From: Halomonas sp. 328
Lineage (GTDB): Bacteria > Pseudomonadota > Gammaproteobacteria > Pseudomonadales > Halomonadaceae
Direction of reading: 5' to 3'
Assembly (NCBI RefSeq): GCF_015645095.1
Contig: NZ_JADOTW010000017.1
Span: forward strand, 29,790 to 93,789
Length of the DNA stretch: 64,000 nucleotides
Positions 18,249-27,257 of this stretch are shown here, one piece after another; positions within the stretch are counted from its first letter, which is position 1, and the number at the start of each line of letters is the position of its first letter. The notes beneath the pieces were generated by a model that was given only the letters and a program-made list of their open reading frames with translations, searched no databases and was not told the origin of the DNA. The translations under genes were made by a program, and so were the position numbers.

Positions 18249-19667
18249 TCAGGAGAGACGTTTTCGCTCGCTGGACGGAGGAATTCCCATGGCCTCGCGA
18301 TACTTGGCCACGGTGCGTCGCGCCACCTGGATGCCGTCGTCGGCGAGCAGGGCCACCAGCTTGCTATCGGAGAGCGGCTTGCGCGGCGGCTCCTCGCCAA
18401 TCAGCTTCTTGAGGCGGGCGCGGATGGCGGTGCTCGAGTGGGCGTCGCCTTCGCCACCGCCGCCGCCCACCTGGCTGGAGAAGAAGTACTTCAGCTCGAA
18501 GACCCCCCGGGGGGTGTGGATGAACTTCTGGGTGGTCACCCGGGAGATGGTCGATTCATGCATCTCTACTGTCTGGGCGATATCGGCCAGTACCAGCGGC
18601 TTCATGGCCTCCTCGCCCTGCTCCAGGAAGTCGAGCTGGCGGGTCATGATCTCCTGGCCCACCCGCAGCAGGGTGTCATTGCGGCTGGAGAGGCTCTTGA
18701 GTAGCCAGCGTGCCTCTTGCAGGTGCTGCTTCATGAAGGTGTTGTCGTCGCTCTTGTCGGCGCGCCGGATCAGTGCCGCATAGTCGGGCTGGATGCGCAT
18801 GCGCGGCAGCGCCTCCGGATTGAGCTCGATGCGCCAGCCGTCGCGGGTATGGCGGGCGATCAGGTCGGGGATCACATAATCGCTGCCGGTCTCGGCATAG
18901 GCCTGGCCGGGGCGTGGGTCGAGGGCGCGAACCAGCTGGATCACCGTATCCAGCTGCTCCTCCTCGAGGCGCAGGCGGCGCCTGAGCAGCTTGCGATCAT
19001 CCCCGGCCAGGGCCTCGAGAAACTGGCGCACCAGGCGCTTGGCCTGGGGCAACAGGGGCGTGTCGTCGGGGAGGGCGCCGAGCTGTAGCAGCAGGCACTC
19101 GCGCAGGTCCCGGGCGAAGACCCCGGTGGGTTCGAACTGCTGCAGGCGCATCAGCAGGGCCTCGACCTCGGCCGTCTTGAGGCCGGTGAGCCCCTGGCCA
19201 CGCAGCCCCTCGGTGATCTCCTCCAGGGGCGAGGCGAGGTAGCCATTGCTATCCACGGCGTCGATCAGGCTCTCGGCGATGGCCCGCTCCCGGGGGGGCT
19301 CCAGGTCGGTCATGGCCAGTTGCCAGGCGAGGTGGTCGCGCAGGCTGGGGGTGTCGGCGTTGCGCTCGAAGTCCGGCGCCTCGCCGCCGCCGCTGGGGGC
19401 CATGTCCTGGTAGGTGTCGGACCACTCGCTGTCCACGGAGAGCTGTTCGGGGATGCCCTCGGACCAGTCGTCCTCCTTGGGCGCTTCCACCGCCTGTTCC
19501 CCATAGGCCTCGTCCAGTTCCAGCATGGGGTTGGACTCCAGCGCCTGCTGGATCTCCTGGCGCAGGTCCAGAGTGGAGAGCTGCAGCAGGGCGATGGCCT
19601 GCTGCAGTTGTGGGGTCATGGTCAGCTGGGTGCCGACTCTAAGCTGCAACGAGGGTTTCATTGCCAT
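18249..19667 (-). CDS. rpoN: RNA polymerase sigma-54 factor (RpoN)
   Basis: The alternative sigma factor for -24/-12 promoters that need enhancer-binding ATPases (nitrogen, motility, carbon use). The 472-residue protein has a Gln/Leu-rich region I (LTMTPQLQQAIALLQLSTLDL), an acidic region II (about 55-105), a core-binding region and the invariant RpoN box ARRTVAKYRE near the C-terminus. The start may instead be the in-frame ATG at 19661 (MKPSLQLR), which matches other RpoN proteins; neither has a good Shine-Dalgarno. It lies 178 bp downstream of lptB, and that gap holds two sigma-54-type promoter elements. Confidence 0.95.
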   Translation of the reverse strand: MAMKPSLQLRVGTQLTMTPQLQQAIALLQLSTLDLRQEIQQALESNPMLELDEAYGEQAVEAPKEDDWSEGIPEQLSVDSEWSDTYQDMAPSGGGEAPDFERNADTPSLRDHLAWQLAMTDLEPPRERAIAESLIDAVDSNGYLASPLEEITEGLRGQGLTGLKTAEVEALLMRLQQFEPTGVFARDLRECLLLQLGALPDDTPLLPQAKRLVRQFLEALAGDDRKLLRRRLRLEEEQLDTVIQLVRALDPRPGQAYAETGSDYVIPDLIARHTRDGWRIELNPEALPRMRIQPDYAALIRRADKSDDNTFMKQHLQEARWLLKSLSSRNDTLLRVGQEIMTRQLDFLEQGEEAMKPLVLADIAQTVEMHESTISRVTTQKFIHTPRGVFELKYFFSSQVGGGGGEGDAHSSTAIRARLKKLIGEEPPRKPLSDSKLVALLADDGIQVARRTVAKYREAMGIPPSSERKRLS

Positions 19668-19751
19668 GGTGAGCTAGGGTTCCGTGACAAGCGTGGGACA
19701 CACCCTAGCCCGCCACCGGGGTCCTTGCAAGCCTATTAGCGATGACTTCTT

Positions 19752-19786
19752 AGCAAGTTATGTGCCAGCCGCAATGACTATGCCAA
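19752..19786 (-). promoter_or_regulatory. Two sigma-54 (-24/-12) promoter-like elements upstream of rpoN
   Basis: Read on the minus strand, TTGGCATAGTCATTGC (19786-19771) and TGGCACATAACTTGCT (19767-19752) each have GG and GC exactly ten bases apart. The second matches the consensus TGGCAC-N5-TTGC[A/T] at every defined position. It would start transcription near 19740, about 70 bases before the rpoN start. The two elements are offset by 19 bases on the same DNA strand. They could serve autoregulation of rpoN; no enhancer site was identified. Confidence 0.6.
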
Positions 19787-19845
19787 ATCGATCTTGATAC
19801 TAAGACTTTCAGCGAATTGGCAGCGCCGATGGTCAGTGATGGGGG

Positions 19846-20571
19846 CTAGAGGCGGAAGTCCTCGCCCAGGTAGACCTCGCGTACCCGGCGATTGGCGAGG
19901 ATCGCCTCGGCATCGCCCTCGGCGATGATCTGGCCGTCGCCGACGATATAGGCGCGATCGCAGATATCCAGGGTCTCGCGAACGTTGTGGTCGGTGATCA
20001 GTACGCCGATATCGCGCTGCTTGAGGGCGCGGATGATGCCCTTGATCTCGCCTACCGAGATGGGGTCGACCCCGGCGAAGGGCTCGTCGAGGAGGATAAA
20101 GGTGGGCTCGGTGGCCAGCGCCCGGGCGATCTCCACCCGGCGCCGCTCCCCCCCGGAGAGGCTCATCCCCAGGTTGTCGCGGATATGGGTGATATGAAAG
20201 TCGTTGAGCAGGGCCTCCAGGCGAGCCTGGCGGCCGGCCCGGTCCAGGTCCTTGCGGGTCTCGAGGATCGCCAGGATATTGTCGGCCACCGACAGTTTGC
20301 GGAAGATCGACGCCTCCTGGGGCAGGTAGCCGATGCCGGCGCGGGCCCGCTCGTGCATGGCCGCCTCGGAGAGGTCCCGGTCATCGATGGCCACCTGGCC
20401 CGCATCGGCGCGCACCAGGCCGACGATCATGTAGAAGGAGGTGGTCTTGCCGGCGCCATTGGGGCCCAGCAGCCCCACCACGCTGCCCTGCTCGATGGCG
20501 AGGCTGATATCACGCACCACGCGGCGGCGCTTGTAGCTCTTGGCCAGATGACTGGCGGTCAGGGTCTTCAT
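19846..20571 (-). CDS. lptB: LPS export ABC transporter ATPase LptB
   Basis: The cytoplasmic ATPase that powers LPS extraction by LptFG-LptC. The 241 residues carry Walker [10 protein letters not shown] (36-44), the Q-loop YLPQEASIF, signature SLSGGERRR, Walker [13 protein letters not shown] and the switch His in [11 protein letters not shown]. It lies 8 bp after lptA and upstream of rpoN, the common lptC-lptA-lptB-rpoN order. The [16 protein letters not shown] segment fits the LptB-specific subfamily. Confidence 0.96.
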   Translation of the reverse strand: MKTLTASHLAKSYKRRRVVRDISLAIEQGSVVGLLGPNGAGKTTSFYMIVGLVRADAGQVAIDDRDLSEAAMHERARAGIGYLPQEASIFRKLSVADNILAILETRKDLDRAGRQARLEALLNDFHITHIRDNLGMSLSGGERRRVEIARALATEPTFILLDEPFAGVDPISVGEIKGIIRALKQRDIGVLITDHNVRETLDICDRAYIVGDGQIIAEGDAEAILANRRVREVYLGEDFRL

Positions 20572-20579
20572 GGCGGCCC

Positions 20580-21086
20580 TTACTGCTGTTCCGGGGTGAG
20601 GGTCATGCGTACCCGCTGGCGGTCGGTGCCCTCGGCGTCGGCCCGAGCCTCCACCAGGCGGCGGTCGATCCGGTACTCCACATAGGCGCCGTTGAAGGTA
20701 TCGGCGCCGCGGTGCAGTTCGGCGCGGTCGATCAGCTCCACCCGCCGCTCGGCGGTATGGTAGACGATGGTGCGCCCCCAGCCCTGGATGAGGTCACCCT
20801 CGGCGGGGCGCTGCTCCAGGTAGGCGCGTTCGCCGATGGCGGTCAGGCGCGAGACCTCGCCGGCGTCGTTGCGCTGGATCGTCACCCGGGCCCCGGTGAG
20901 GCGCAGGTCGCCCTGACGGATCTCCACCTCGCCGCTGTAGACGGCGGTGCCGGCGCTTTCGTCCAGTTCCAGGCGGTCGGCTTCCACCTCGATGGGCTGG
21001 CCCTGCTGGGCCAGGGCGGGGGTGGCCAGGGCCAGCAGGCCGGCGGCGAGCCAGCCGATCAGGCGCTGGCGGCTTGGGTAACTCAT
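20580..21086 (-). CDS. lptA: LPS transport periplasmic protein LptA
   Basis: The periplasmic bridge of the Lpt machine; its beta-jellyroll units stack to carry LPS from LptC to LptD. The 168-residue precursor begins [27 protein letters not shown] with signal-peptide cleavage near ALA-Q (about residue 26). It is followed by the OstA-like repeats ([21 protein letters not shown], then alternating short strands such as [12 protein letters not shown]). A longer frame is open upstream but would remove the signal peptide from the N-terminus. The stop is 8 bp before lptB. Confidence 0.93.
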   Translation of the reverse strand: MSYPSRQRLIGWLAAGLLALATPALAQQGQPIEVEADRLELDESAGTAVYSGEVEIRQGDLRLTGARVTIQRNDAGEVSRLTAIGERAYLEQRPAEGDLIQGWGRTIVYHTAERRVELIDRAELHRGADTFNGAYVEYRIDRRLVEARADAEGTDRQRVRMTLTPEQQ

Positions 21087-21123
21087 GATGTGGTCCTCGT
21101 GGCAGCGGCGGGAGGCATGACGC

Positions 21124-21702
21124 CTACTCCTGGGCGGGCGGGTGGCTGCCGCGCACCCGGCCTTCCAGGTGCAGGCGTCCCTCGGAGAGCCAGGCCTCGA
21201 AGCGCTCGCCCTCGGTGACTTGGGGCGGGGCCTCGAAACGTGCCGGGGTGTCGCTCCAGGCGAACTGGGTGTGCGTATCCAGGTGCAACTCCTGGCTGCT
21301 GAGTTGCCAGCCGGCCTCAGGCGCATTGAGCCTGGCATCGCCACTCAGCGTCAAGCGACGATCCACCAGGAGGCCGCGCTCGCCGCGGGCGATCCAGTGG
21401 CGTCCCTCGTTATCGTAGAGGTGCGCTACCGGTGTCTGGGCACGCAGCACCTCGTCATGGGGCGTATGGGCCAGGCGCGGGCTGACCAGGCGCTGGTGGG
21501 GAAAGCCTGCGGCGTCGTAGCGCACCAGCTCTGCCTGTTCCAGGTAGTAGTCGGGCTCGCCGGCTTCGTCCTGGGGCACGGGGCCGGGCTGGCGGGGCGC
21601 GCGATCGGTGAGTATCACCAGAACGCCCCCCAGGGCCAGCAGCAGGATGAGCAGGCCCAGGCGCCGGGCCAGGGGCGTGGCCAGGCGCTCAGTGATCGTC
21701 AT
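21124..21702 (-). CDS. lptC: LPS export inner-membrane protein LptC
   Basis: A bitopic inner-membrane protein that accepts LPS from LptBFG and hands it to LptA. The 192 residues comprise one N-terminal membrane helix (about 14-32, LARRLGLLILLLALGGVLVIL) and a periplasmic OstA/jellyroll domain. The start at 21702 overlaps the end of kdsC by 14 bp; an alternative ATG at 21714 adds four residues. The order kdsD-kdsC-lptC-lptA-lptB is the conserved Kdo/LPS-export operon. Confidence 0.9.
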   Translation of the reverse strand: MTITERLATPLARRLGLLILLLALGGVLVILTDRAPRQPGPVPQDEAGEPDYYLEQAELVRYDAAGFPHQRLVSPRLAHTPHDEVLRAQTPVAHLYDNEGRHWIARGERGLLVDRRLTLSGDARLNAPEAGWQLSSQELHLDTHTQFAWSDTPARFEAPPQVTEGERFEAWLSEGRLHLEGRVRGSHPPAQE

Positions 21703-22258
21703 GGCCCTGGCCATGCAGGTAGGTGTCGATGACCGCCCCCCAGTGCCCCTGGGCCTCGAGCAGGGTGTCGCAGATTTCGCGCACGGCGCCGTGGCCACCG
21801 ACCCGCTCGGTAACCCAGTCGGCCTGGCTACGGATATAGGCGGGGGCATTGGGCACGCTGATGCCGAGGCCGGCACGACGAATCGCTGCCAGGTCCGGCA
21901 GGTCGTCGCCGGCGTAGGCGATCGTTTCCCACTCCAGCTCCAGGCGCTCGACGAGCTGGGCCAGGGCGGCAAGCTTGTCCTCGCGGCCCTGGAAGACATG
22001 GGGAATGCCCAGGGCGGCGGCGCGGCGGCTGACCATCGGCGAGTCGCGGCCGGTGATCAGGGCCACCTCGACGCCGGCGCGGCGCAACAGCTTGATGCCC
22101 TGGCCGTCCTGGGTATGGAAGGCCTTGATCTCGACGCCATCGGCCTGGAAATAGAGGCGGCCATCGGTGAAGACGCCATCCACGTCCAGGGCGAGCAAGC
22201 GGATCCGGCGGGCGCGGTCCAGCAGGGTCGGGTCGAGCAGGGGAGAATCAAACGTCAT
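21689..22258 (-). CDS. kdsC: 3-deoxy-D-manno-octulosonate 8-phosphate phosphatase (KdsC)
   Basis: A HAD-family phosphatase that makes Kdo from Kdo 8-phosphate for the LPS inner core. The 189-residue product has the catalytic LALDVDGVFTDG motif (Asp nucleophile near residue 25), the ITGRDS motif II, a KLAALAQL lysine region and GDDLPDLA motif IV. A ribosome-binding site AAGGAA precedes the ATG. That site and the first codons are a tandem copy of the sequence just upstream, which creates a leader ORF whose stop is one base before this start. Confidence 0.94.
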   Translation of the reverse strand: MTFDSPLLDPTLLDRARRIRLLALDVDGVFTDGRLYFQADGVEIKAFHTQDGQGIKLLRRAGVEVALITGRDSPMVSRRAAALGIPHVFQGREDKLAALAQLVERLELEWETIAYAGDDLPDLAAIRRAGLGISVPNAPAYIRSQADWVTERVGGHGAVREICDTLLEAQGHWGAVIDTYLHGQGHDDH

Positions 22259-22330
22259 GTCAGGGGTTCCTTGAGCCGAGTCGTGTCTGGTCGAGCCGGG
22301 GAGCGTCGAGCGTCATATCAGAGGCTCCTT
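22215..22330 (-). repeat. 58-bp tandem duplication of the kdsC ribosome-binding site and 5' end
   Basis: Read on the minus strand, 22330-22273 and 22272-22215 align over 58 bases without gaps, with 42 identities by eye. Both copies keep an AAGGA ribosome-binding site, a CTGA-N-ATGACG start region and CTCCCC-N-GCTCGACC. The downstream copy is the working kdsC start. The divergence suggests an old duplication. Confidence 0.75.
22260..22316 (-). CDS. Putative 18-residue leader peptide upstream of kdsC
   Basis: The upstream copy of the duplicated kdsC start encodes MTLDAPRLDQTRLGSRNP and then stops. Compare the kdsC N-terminus MTFDSPLLDPTLLDRARR: 9 of the first 13 residues are identical. The frame has its own AAGGAG site, which overlaps the kdsD stop codon, and its TGA ends one base before the kdsC ATG (TGA-C-ATG). 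Translation is therefore plausible and would couple kdsD to kdsC. No independent function is suggested by the sequence. Confidence 0.5.
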   Translation of the reverse strand: MTLDAPRLDQTRLGSRNP

Positions 22331-23309
22331 AGATCACGCCGCTGGCCAGCAGGTCATGCATATGCAGGGCGCCGACCGGCCGGCCGGCGTCGTCCACCAC
22401 CGCCAGGGCGGTGATGCGATTGTCTTCCATGACCCGGACCGCCTCGGCGGCCAGCACCTCGGCGCCGATGCGTTTGCCGGGACGGGTCATGACGTCGTCC
22501 ACCTTGAGCTGGCTGAGGTCGTTGTGCTGGTCCAGGGTCCGGCGCAGGTCGCCGTCGGTATAGACCCCGGCGAGGCGGCCGTCACTGCTGACCACGCAGG
22601 TGAAGCCCAGGCCCTGGCGGGTGATCTCCAGCAGGGCGTCGCGCAGCGGGCTGCCCAGGGGCACCGTCGGCAGGCGCTTGCCCTGGTGCATCAGGTCGCC
22701 GACCTTGAGCAGCAGGCGGCGGCCCAGGCTGCCACCCGGATGCGACAGCGCGAACTCCTCGGCGGTGAAGCCGCGGGCTTCCAGCAGGGCCACCGCCAGG
22801 GCGTCGCCCATGGCCAGGGCCGCGGTGGTGGAGGCAGTGGGGGCCAGGTCCAGGGGGCAGGCCTCGCGCTCGACGCCGGTGTCCAGGTGGGCATCGGCGT
22901 GGCGGGCCAGGGTCGAGGCGGGGCGCCCGGTGAGGCTGATCAGCGGCGTGCCCAGGCGTTTGAGCAGCGGCAGCAGGGCGGTGACCTCGCCGGTCTCCCC
23001 GGAGTTGGAGAGGGCGATCACCACGTCGCCACGGGTGATCATGCCCAGGTCGCCGTGGCTCGCCTCGCCGGGATGCACGAAGAAGGCCGGGGTGCCGGTG
23101 CTGGCCAGGGTGGCGGCCAGCTTGCCGCCGATATGGCCGGACTTGCCCATGCCGGTGACCACCACGCGGCCGCGGCAGCCCAACAGCAGGCGGCAGGCCT
23201 GGTCGAAGTCGCCATTGAGGCGGGGAATCAGGGCGCCGAGGGCCTGCTGCTCCAGCTGCAGGGTGCGGCGGGCGCTGGCGCGGAAGTCGAAGTCGGGTGT
23301 CGGTGTCAT
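22329..23309 (-). CDS. kdsD: D-arabinose 5-phosphate isomerase (KdsD)
   Basis: Isomerises ribulose 5-phosphate to arabinose 5-phosphate, the first step to Kdo. The 326 residues form an N-terminal SIS domain (VVTGMGKSGHIGGKLAATLAS; HPGEASHGDLGMI; ALSNSGETGEV) followed by two CBS domains (about 205-326; VGDLMHQGKRLPTV and VDDVMTRPGKRIGA). This is the standard KdsD/KpsF layout. It sits between the exchanger gene (31-bp gap) and kdsC, and its TAA overlaps the ribosome-binding site of the kdsC leader ORF. Confidence 0.95.
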   Translation of the reverse strand: MTPTPDFDFRASARRTLQLEQQALGALIPRLNGDFDQACRLLLGCRGRVVVTGMGKSGHIGGKLAATLASTGTPAFFVHPGEASHGDLGMITRGDVVIALSNSGETGEVTALLPLLKRLGTPLISLTGRPASTLARHADAHLDTGVEREACPLDLAPTASTTAALAMGDALAVALLEARGFTAEEFALSHPGGSLGRRLLLKVGDLMHQGKRLPTVPLGSPLRDALLEITRQGLGFTCVVSSDGRLAGVYTDGDLRRTLDQHNDLSQLKVDDVMTRPGKRIGAEVLAAEAVRVMEDNRITALAVVDDAGRPVGALHMHDLLASGVI

Positions 23310-23340
23310 GGGGGAATTGTTGCCGGTTGCGGGTCTGGGC

Positions 23341-24279
23341 TCAAGTGAGGTCGAAGGCCAGCAGGCCGAGGTAGCCGAGATAGGCGACGAGCATCAGGGC
23401 CCCGGGCAGGCGCCCCAGGCGGCCATGGCGTTGCCATAGCAGCCAGGCGCCGAGCAGCAGGGTCAGGGCCAGCATCACCGGGAAGTCGCGGCTGCCGGCG
23501 GCGCCATCCACCGGGCCGGGGGCCAGCAGGCCGGGGATCGGCAGCACCGCCAGCATATTGAAGAGGTTGGAGCCGATGACGTTGCCGATGGCCAGGTCGT
23601 GATGACGACGCAGGGCGCTCATGATGCAGGCCGCCAGCTCCGGCAGGCTGGTGCCGATGGCCACCAGGGTCAGGCCGATCACCAGTTCGCTGACGCCGAA
23701 GCCGGCGGCAACCTGGCTGGCCCCCCACACCAGCAGGCGCGAGCTCACCACCATCAGTACCAGGGTCGCCAGCAGCCAGGCCAGGGCCGGAGGCAGGCGC
23801 ATGGCGGGGATCTCTCCCTCGAAGGCGTCGTCGGGGGTGTCGGCGCGGAACAGCCACCAGAGGCTGAAGCCCAGCAGGGCCAGCAGGAAGAACGCATCGA
23901 AGCGACCGAGAATGCCGTTGGCCAGGGCATAGCCGGCCAGGCCGGTGGCGCCCAGCAGCAGGGGCAGCTCGCGGCGCACCAGGGAGAAGCGCACCGGGAT
24001 GGGGGCCACCAGGGCGGTGGCGCCGAGCACCAGGGCGATGTTGGCGATATTCGAGCCCAGGGCGTTGCCGGTGGCCAGGTCGGGGAGCCCATCCAGGGCG
24101 GCCATGATCGCCACCAGCATTTCCGGAGCCGAGGTGCCGAGGGCGACGATGGTCATGCCCACCAGCAGTCGGCTCATGCCCGCCCGATAGGCCGTGGCGG
24201 CGGCCGCCCCGACGAAGCGGTCGGCGCTCCACAGCAGGCCGGCGAAACCAAGCAGCACGGCGAGCAGGGCGATCAACAT
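23341..24279 (-). CDS. yrbG: Calcium/sodium exchanger family protein (YrbG-like)
   Basis: An inner-membrane cation antiporter of the CaCA family. The 312-residue protein has about ten hydrophobic helices and the two inverted alpha repeats: GTSAPEMLVAIMAA with GNALGSNIANIALVLG in the N-half, GTSLPELAACIMSA with GNVIGSNLFNMLAVLP in the C-half. The start at 24279 puts the first membrane helix at the N-terminus; an upstream in-frame extension overlaps the divergent mla promoter region. In E. coli the homologue lies in the same yrbG-kdsD-kdsC-lptCAB order, but its physiological role remains uncertain. Confidence 0.92.
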   Translation of the reverse strand: MLIALLAVLLGFAGLLWSADRFVGAAAATAYRAGMSRLLVGMTIVALGTSAPEMLVAIMAALDGLPDLATGNALGSNIANIALVLGATALVAPIPVRFSLVRRELPLLLGATGLAGYALANGILGRFDAFFLLALLGFSLWWLFRADTPDDAFEGEIPAMRLPPALAWLLATLVLMVVSSRLLVWGASQVAAGFGVSELVIGLTLVAIGTSLPELAACIMSALRRHHDLAIGNVIGSNLFNMLAVLPIPGLLAPGPVDGAAGSRDFPVMLALTLLLGAWLLWQRHGRLGRLPGALMLVAYLGYLGLLAFDLT

Positions 24280-24417
24280 CGAACGTATCCTTGGTGGGCG
24301 AGGGCGCCCATTAAACGCCTGAGCGACGGCCGAATCAAGGGCGGGGTCGGCAAGGCTGGTCGGAGTGGCCCCGGTTAAGATACGATGTTCGATAATTATC
24401 CAAGGAAACCCGGACCG

Positions 24418-25230
24418 ATGAAGGATACCCCCCTGGTGGAGGTGGACGATCTCCACTTCTCCCGCGGTGACAAGGAAATCTTCCGCGGGGTCTCGTTGCG
24501 CATTCCCCGTGGCAAGATTACCGCCATCATGGGACCCAGCGGCACCGGCAAGACGACCCTACTCAAACTGATCGGCGCCCAGCTGGTGCCCGATGCCGGC
24601 CGGGTGCGGATCGACGGTCAGGATGTCCATGCGCTCTCCCGCAAGGCGCTGTTTCGGTTGCGCCGGCGCATGGGCATGCTGTTCCAGAGTGGCGCCCTCT
24701 TCTCCGACCTGGATGTCTTCGAGAACGTGGCCTTCCCGCTGCGGGTCCATACCGACCTGCCGGAGCCGATGATTCGCGATCTGGTATTGATGAAACTCCA
24801 GGCGGTGGGGCTGCGCGGGGCACGCCATCTGACGCCGGCGGAGCTCTCCGGCGGCATGGCGCGCCGGGTGGCCCTGGCCCGGGCCATCGCCCTGGACCCG
24901 GAGCTGATCCTCTACGACGAGCCCTTCGTGGGGCAGGACCCCATCTCCATGGGGGTGCTGGTGCAACTGATCAAGCGCCTCAACGAGGCCCTGGGGCTGA
25001 CCGCCGTGGTGGTCTCCCATGACATCAAGGAGACCCTCTCCATCGCCGACTACGTCTACGTGATCGCCGACGGTCAGGTGATGGCCGAGGGCACCCCGGC
25101 CAGCCTCGACGTGGATCAGGACGCCCGGGTCAGCCAGTTCGTGCACGGAGAGCCGGATGGCCCCGTGCCCTTCCACTATCCGGCGGTGGACTTCTACCGC
25201 GATATCCTCGATACGGGGGAGCGCCGATGA
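24418..25230 (+). CDS. mlaF: Phospholipid ABC transporter ATP-binding protein MlaF
   Basis: The ATPase of the MlaFEDB complex, which moves phospholipids between the inner membrane and MlaC to keep the outer membrane asymmetric. The 270 residues show Walker [10 protein letters not shown] (39-47), the variant signature LSGGMARR typical of MlaF, Walker [14 protein letters not shown] and [16 protein letters not shown] lies about 10 bases before the ATG; a start at 24385 is also open but has no such site. It overlaps mlaE by four bases and is divergent from yrbG. Confidence 0.95.
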   Translation: MKDTPLVEVDDLHFSRGDKEIFRGVSLRIPRGKITAIMGPSGTGKTTLLKLIGAQLVPDAGRVRIDGQDVHALSRKALFRLRRRMGMLFQSGALFSDLDVFENVAFPLRVHTDLPEPMIRDLVLMKLQAVGLRGARHLTPAELSGGMARRVALARAIALDPELILYDEPFVGQDPISMGVLVQLIKRLNEALGLTAVVVSHDIKETLSIADYVYVIADGQVMAEGTPASLDVDQDARVSQFVHGEPDGPVPFHYPAVDFYRDILDTGERR

Positions 25231-26009
25231 TACGTCGCATCACCGCCCTCGGGCGCCAGGGCTGCGAGCTGCTCGAGGCCCTGGGCCGCTCGGGCCTGTT
25301 CCTGGCCCAGTCCGCGGTCGGGCGCCCCTCCCGGGAGGGGTTGTTCCTCTGGCTGCGACAGATGCACTTCGTGGGGGTGCTGTCGCTGGCCATCGTGCTG
25401 GTCTCGGGGCTCTTTATCGGCATGGTGCTGGCCCTGCAGGGCTACACCATCCTGGTCGACTTCGGTGCCGAGCAGGCCCTCGGCCAGATGGTGGCCCTGT
25501 CGCTGCTGCGAGAGCTGGCGCCGGTGGTGGCGGCGCTGCTGTTCGCCGGCCGCGCCGGCTCGGCGCTGACCGCCGAGATCGGCCTGATGAAGGCCACCGA
25601 GCAGCTGACCAGCATGGAGATGATCGGCGTCGATCCCCTGCGTCGGGTGGTGGCGCCGCGGCTCTGGGCCGGCTTCGTGTCGCTGCCGATCCTCACCGTG
25701 GGCTTCAGCGTGGTGGGCATTTACGGTGGCTTCCTGGTGGGGGTGGAGTGGCTCGGTGTCTTCGATGGCTCCTACTGGGGCAACATGCAGGCCAGCGTCG
25801 ATTTTATCGGTGACGTGGGCAACGGCATGCTCAAGAGCCTGGTATTCGCCCTGGTGGTGACCTGGATCGCGGTCTTCCAGGGCTACGACCTGATTCCCAC
25901 CTCGGAGGGGATCTCCCGGGCCACGACCCGCACCGTGGTCTACTCCTCCCTGGCGGTGCTGGGGCTGGACTTCGTGCTGACCGCGGTGATGTTCGGCGGC
26001 CTCTCCTGA
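25227..26009 (+). CDS. mlaE: Phospholipid ABC transporter permease MlaE
   Basis: The membrane subunit of the Mla complex. The 260-residue protein has five to six hydrophobic helices and the MlaE/YrbE signatures [44 protein letters not shown] and [20 protein letters not shown]. The ATG overlaps the mlaF stop as ATGA, which indicates translational coupling. mlaD follows after 87 bp. Confidence 0.95.
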   Translation: MIRRITALGRQGCELLEALGRSGLFLAQSAVGRPSREGLFLWLRQMHFVGVLSLAIVLVSGLFIGMVLALQGYTILVDFGAEQALGQMVALSLLRELAPVVAALLFAGRAGSALTAEIGLMKATEQLTSMEMIGVDPLRRVVAPRLWAGFVSLPILTVGFSVVGIYGGFLVGVEWLGVFDGSYWGNMQASVDFIGDVGNGMLKSLVFALVVTWIAVFQGYDLIPTSEGISRATTRTVVYSSLAVLGLDFVLTAVMFGGLS

Positions 26010-26096
26010 GGTGACGGTGTGGCGCGACAGCGAATGTAACGAGACAGGGGCGCCGAGCAGGGGTTGGCGCCCGGTGAAGGTTGGCGGAGAGAGCGC

Positions 26097-26561
26097 ATGA
26101 AACGTAGCAAGACGATGGAACTGGGGGTGGGGCTGTTTATGCTGGCCGGCATCCTGGGCCTGGTGTTCCTGGGCCTGAGGGTCAGCGGGCTGAGCCTTTC
26201 GGCACCCAGCGATACCTTCACGGTGCAGGCCAACTTCGCCAACATCGGCGGCCTCAAGCCCCGTGCCCGGGTCACCATGGCCGGGGTCAATGTGGGGCGG
26301 GTATCGGCCATCGAGCTGGACACCGACTGGTACGATGCCCGGGTCACCATGGAACTGAATGCCGACCTGGAGGGACGCTTGTCCCGGGATACCACGGCGG
26401 CGATCCTTACCGCCGGCCTGCTCGGCGAGCAGTATATCGGCCTCTCGGTGGGCGGCGACCCGGAGACCCTGAGCGATGGCGATACCCTCACCGATACCCA
26501 GTCGGCCCTGGTGCTGGAAGAACTCATCCAGCAGTTCGTGTCGAATATGGTCAGTAACTGA
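26097..26561 (+). CDS. mlaD: Phospholipid ABC transporter substrate-binding protein MlaD (MCE domain)
   Basis: The MCE protein that forms a hexameric ring on MlaFE, through which lipid passes to MlaC. The 154-residue product has a short cytoplasmic basic start (MKRSKTMEL), one membrane helix (about 9-28) and a single MCE domain (FTVQANFANIGGLKPRARVTMAGVNVGRV; LLGEQYIGL). GGCGGAGAG precedes the ATG at 26097; the frame is open a little further upstream but without a site. It is short but complete compared with E. coli MlaD (183 residues). Confidence 0.94.
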   Translation: MKRSKTMELGVGLFMLAGILGLVFLGLRVSGLSLSAPSDTFTVQANFANIGGLKPRARVTMAGVNVGRVSAIELDTDWYDARVTMELNADLEGRLSRDTTAAILTAGLLGEQYIGLSVGGDPETLSDGDTLTDTQSALVLEELIQQFVSNMVSN

Positions 26562-26597
26562 GCACTCTGACACCCTCGAGAGAAAAAGGATGGCCCC

Positions 26598-27257
26598 ATG
26601 AATTCACTTGCCTTTCCCTTGACCCGGCTGCGCCTCTGGCTGGCGGTCCTGTGCCTGGCCTTTGCCCTGCCGGCCACCGCCCAGGCCAGCCAGAGCCCCG
26701 AGCAGATGATCCGCGACAGCATCGATGAGCTGATGGGGCAGATCGAGGGGCGTCGCGACTACTTCGCCGACAACCTCGATGAGCTGGAGGCCCTGGTGGA
26801 TGCCAGCCTCGACGAGATCGCCGATTTTCGCTACATCGGCGCCAGCGTGATGGGGCGCTACTTCCAGAATGCCACGCCCCAGCAGCGGGCCCGCTTCGCC
26901 ACCACCTTCCGCCAGACCCTGATCGATACCTACGTCAAGGGCCTGGTGACCTTCGACTATCGGGAGCTGCGGGTGCTCGACAATCAGCGCCCCGCTCGCC
27001 AGGCGGATCAGGCCAGCGTCGACATGGAGGTGGTGGCCACCAATGGCCAGGTCTATCCGGTGAGCTACTCCCTGCGCCTGAGCAACGATCAATGGAAGGT
27101 GGTCAATGTGATCGTCAACGGCATCAACCTGGGGCTGACCTTCCGCAACCAGTTCGATCAGGCGATGCGCGATCACGGTCGCGACTACGATGCCGTGATC
27201 GACAACTGGTCGCCGGAAGTGGGCGTCGAGGAGCTGGAGGAGGGCGGTCGCGGATGA
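26598..27257 (+). CDS. mlaC: Phospholipid-binding periplasmic protein MlaC
   Basis: The periplasmic lipid carrier that shuttles phospholipid between the outer-membrane MlaA complex and MlaFEDB. The 219-residue precursor has a signal peptide cut near AQA-S (about residue 31), then the MlaC/Tol-tol-Ttg2 fold with SIDELM, FRYIGASVMGRYFQNATPQQ, FRQTLIDTYVKGLVTFD and WKVVNVIVNGINLGLTFRNQF. The last codons overlap the mlaB start as ATGA. Confidence 0.95.
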   Translation: MNSLAFPLTRLRLWLAVLCLAFALPATAQASQSPEQMIRDSIDELMGQIEGRRDYFADNLDELEALVDASLDEIADFRYIGASVMGRYFQNATPQQRARFATTFRQTLIDTYVKGLVTFDYRELRVLDNQRPARQADQASVDMEVVATNGQVYPVSYSLRLSNDQWKVVNVIVNGINLGLTFRNQFDQAMRDHGRDYDAVIDNWSPEVGVEELEEGGRG

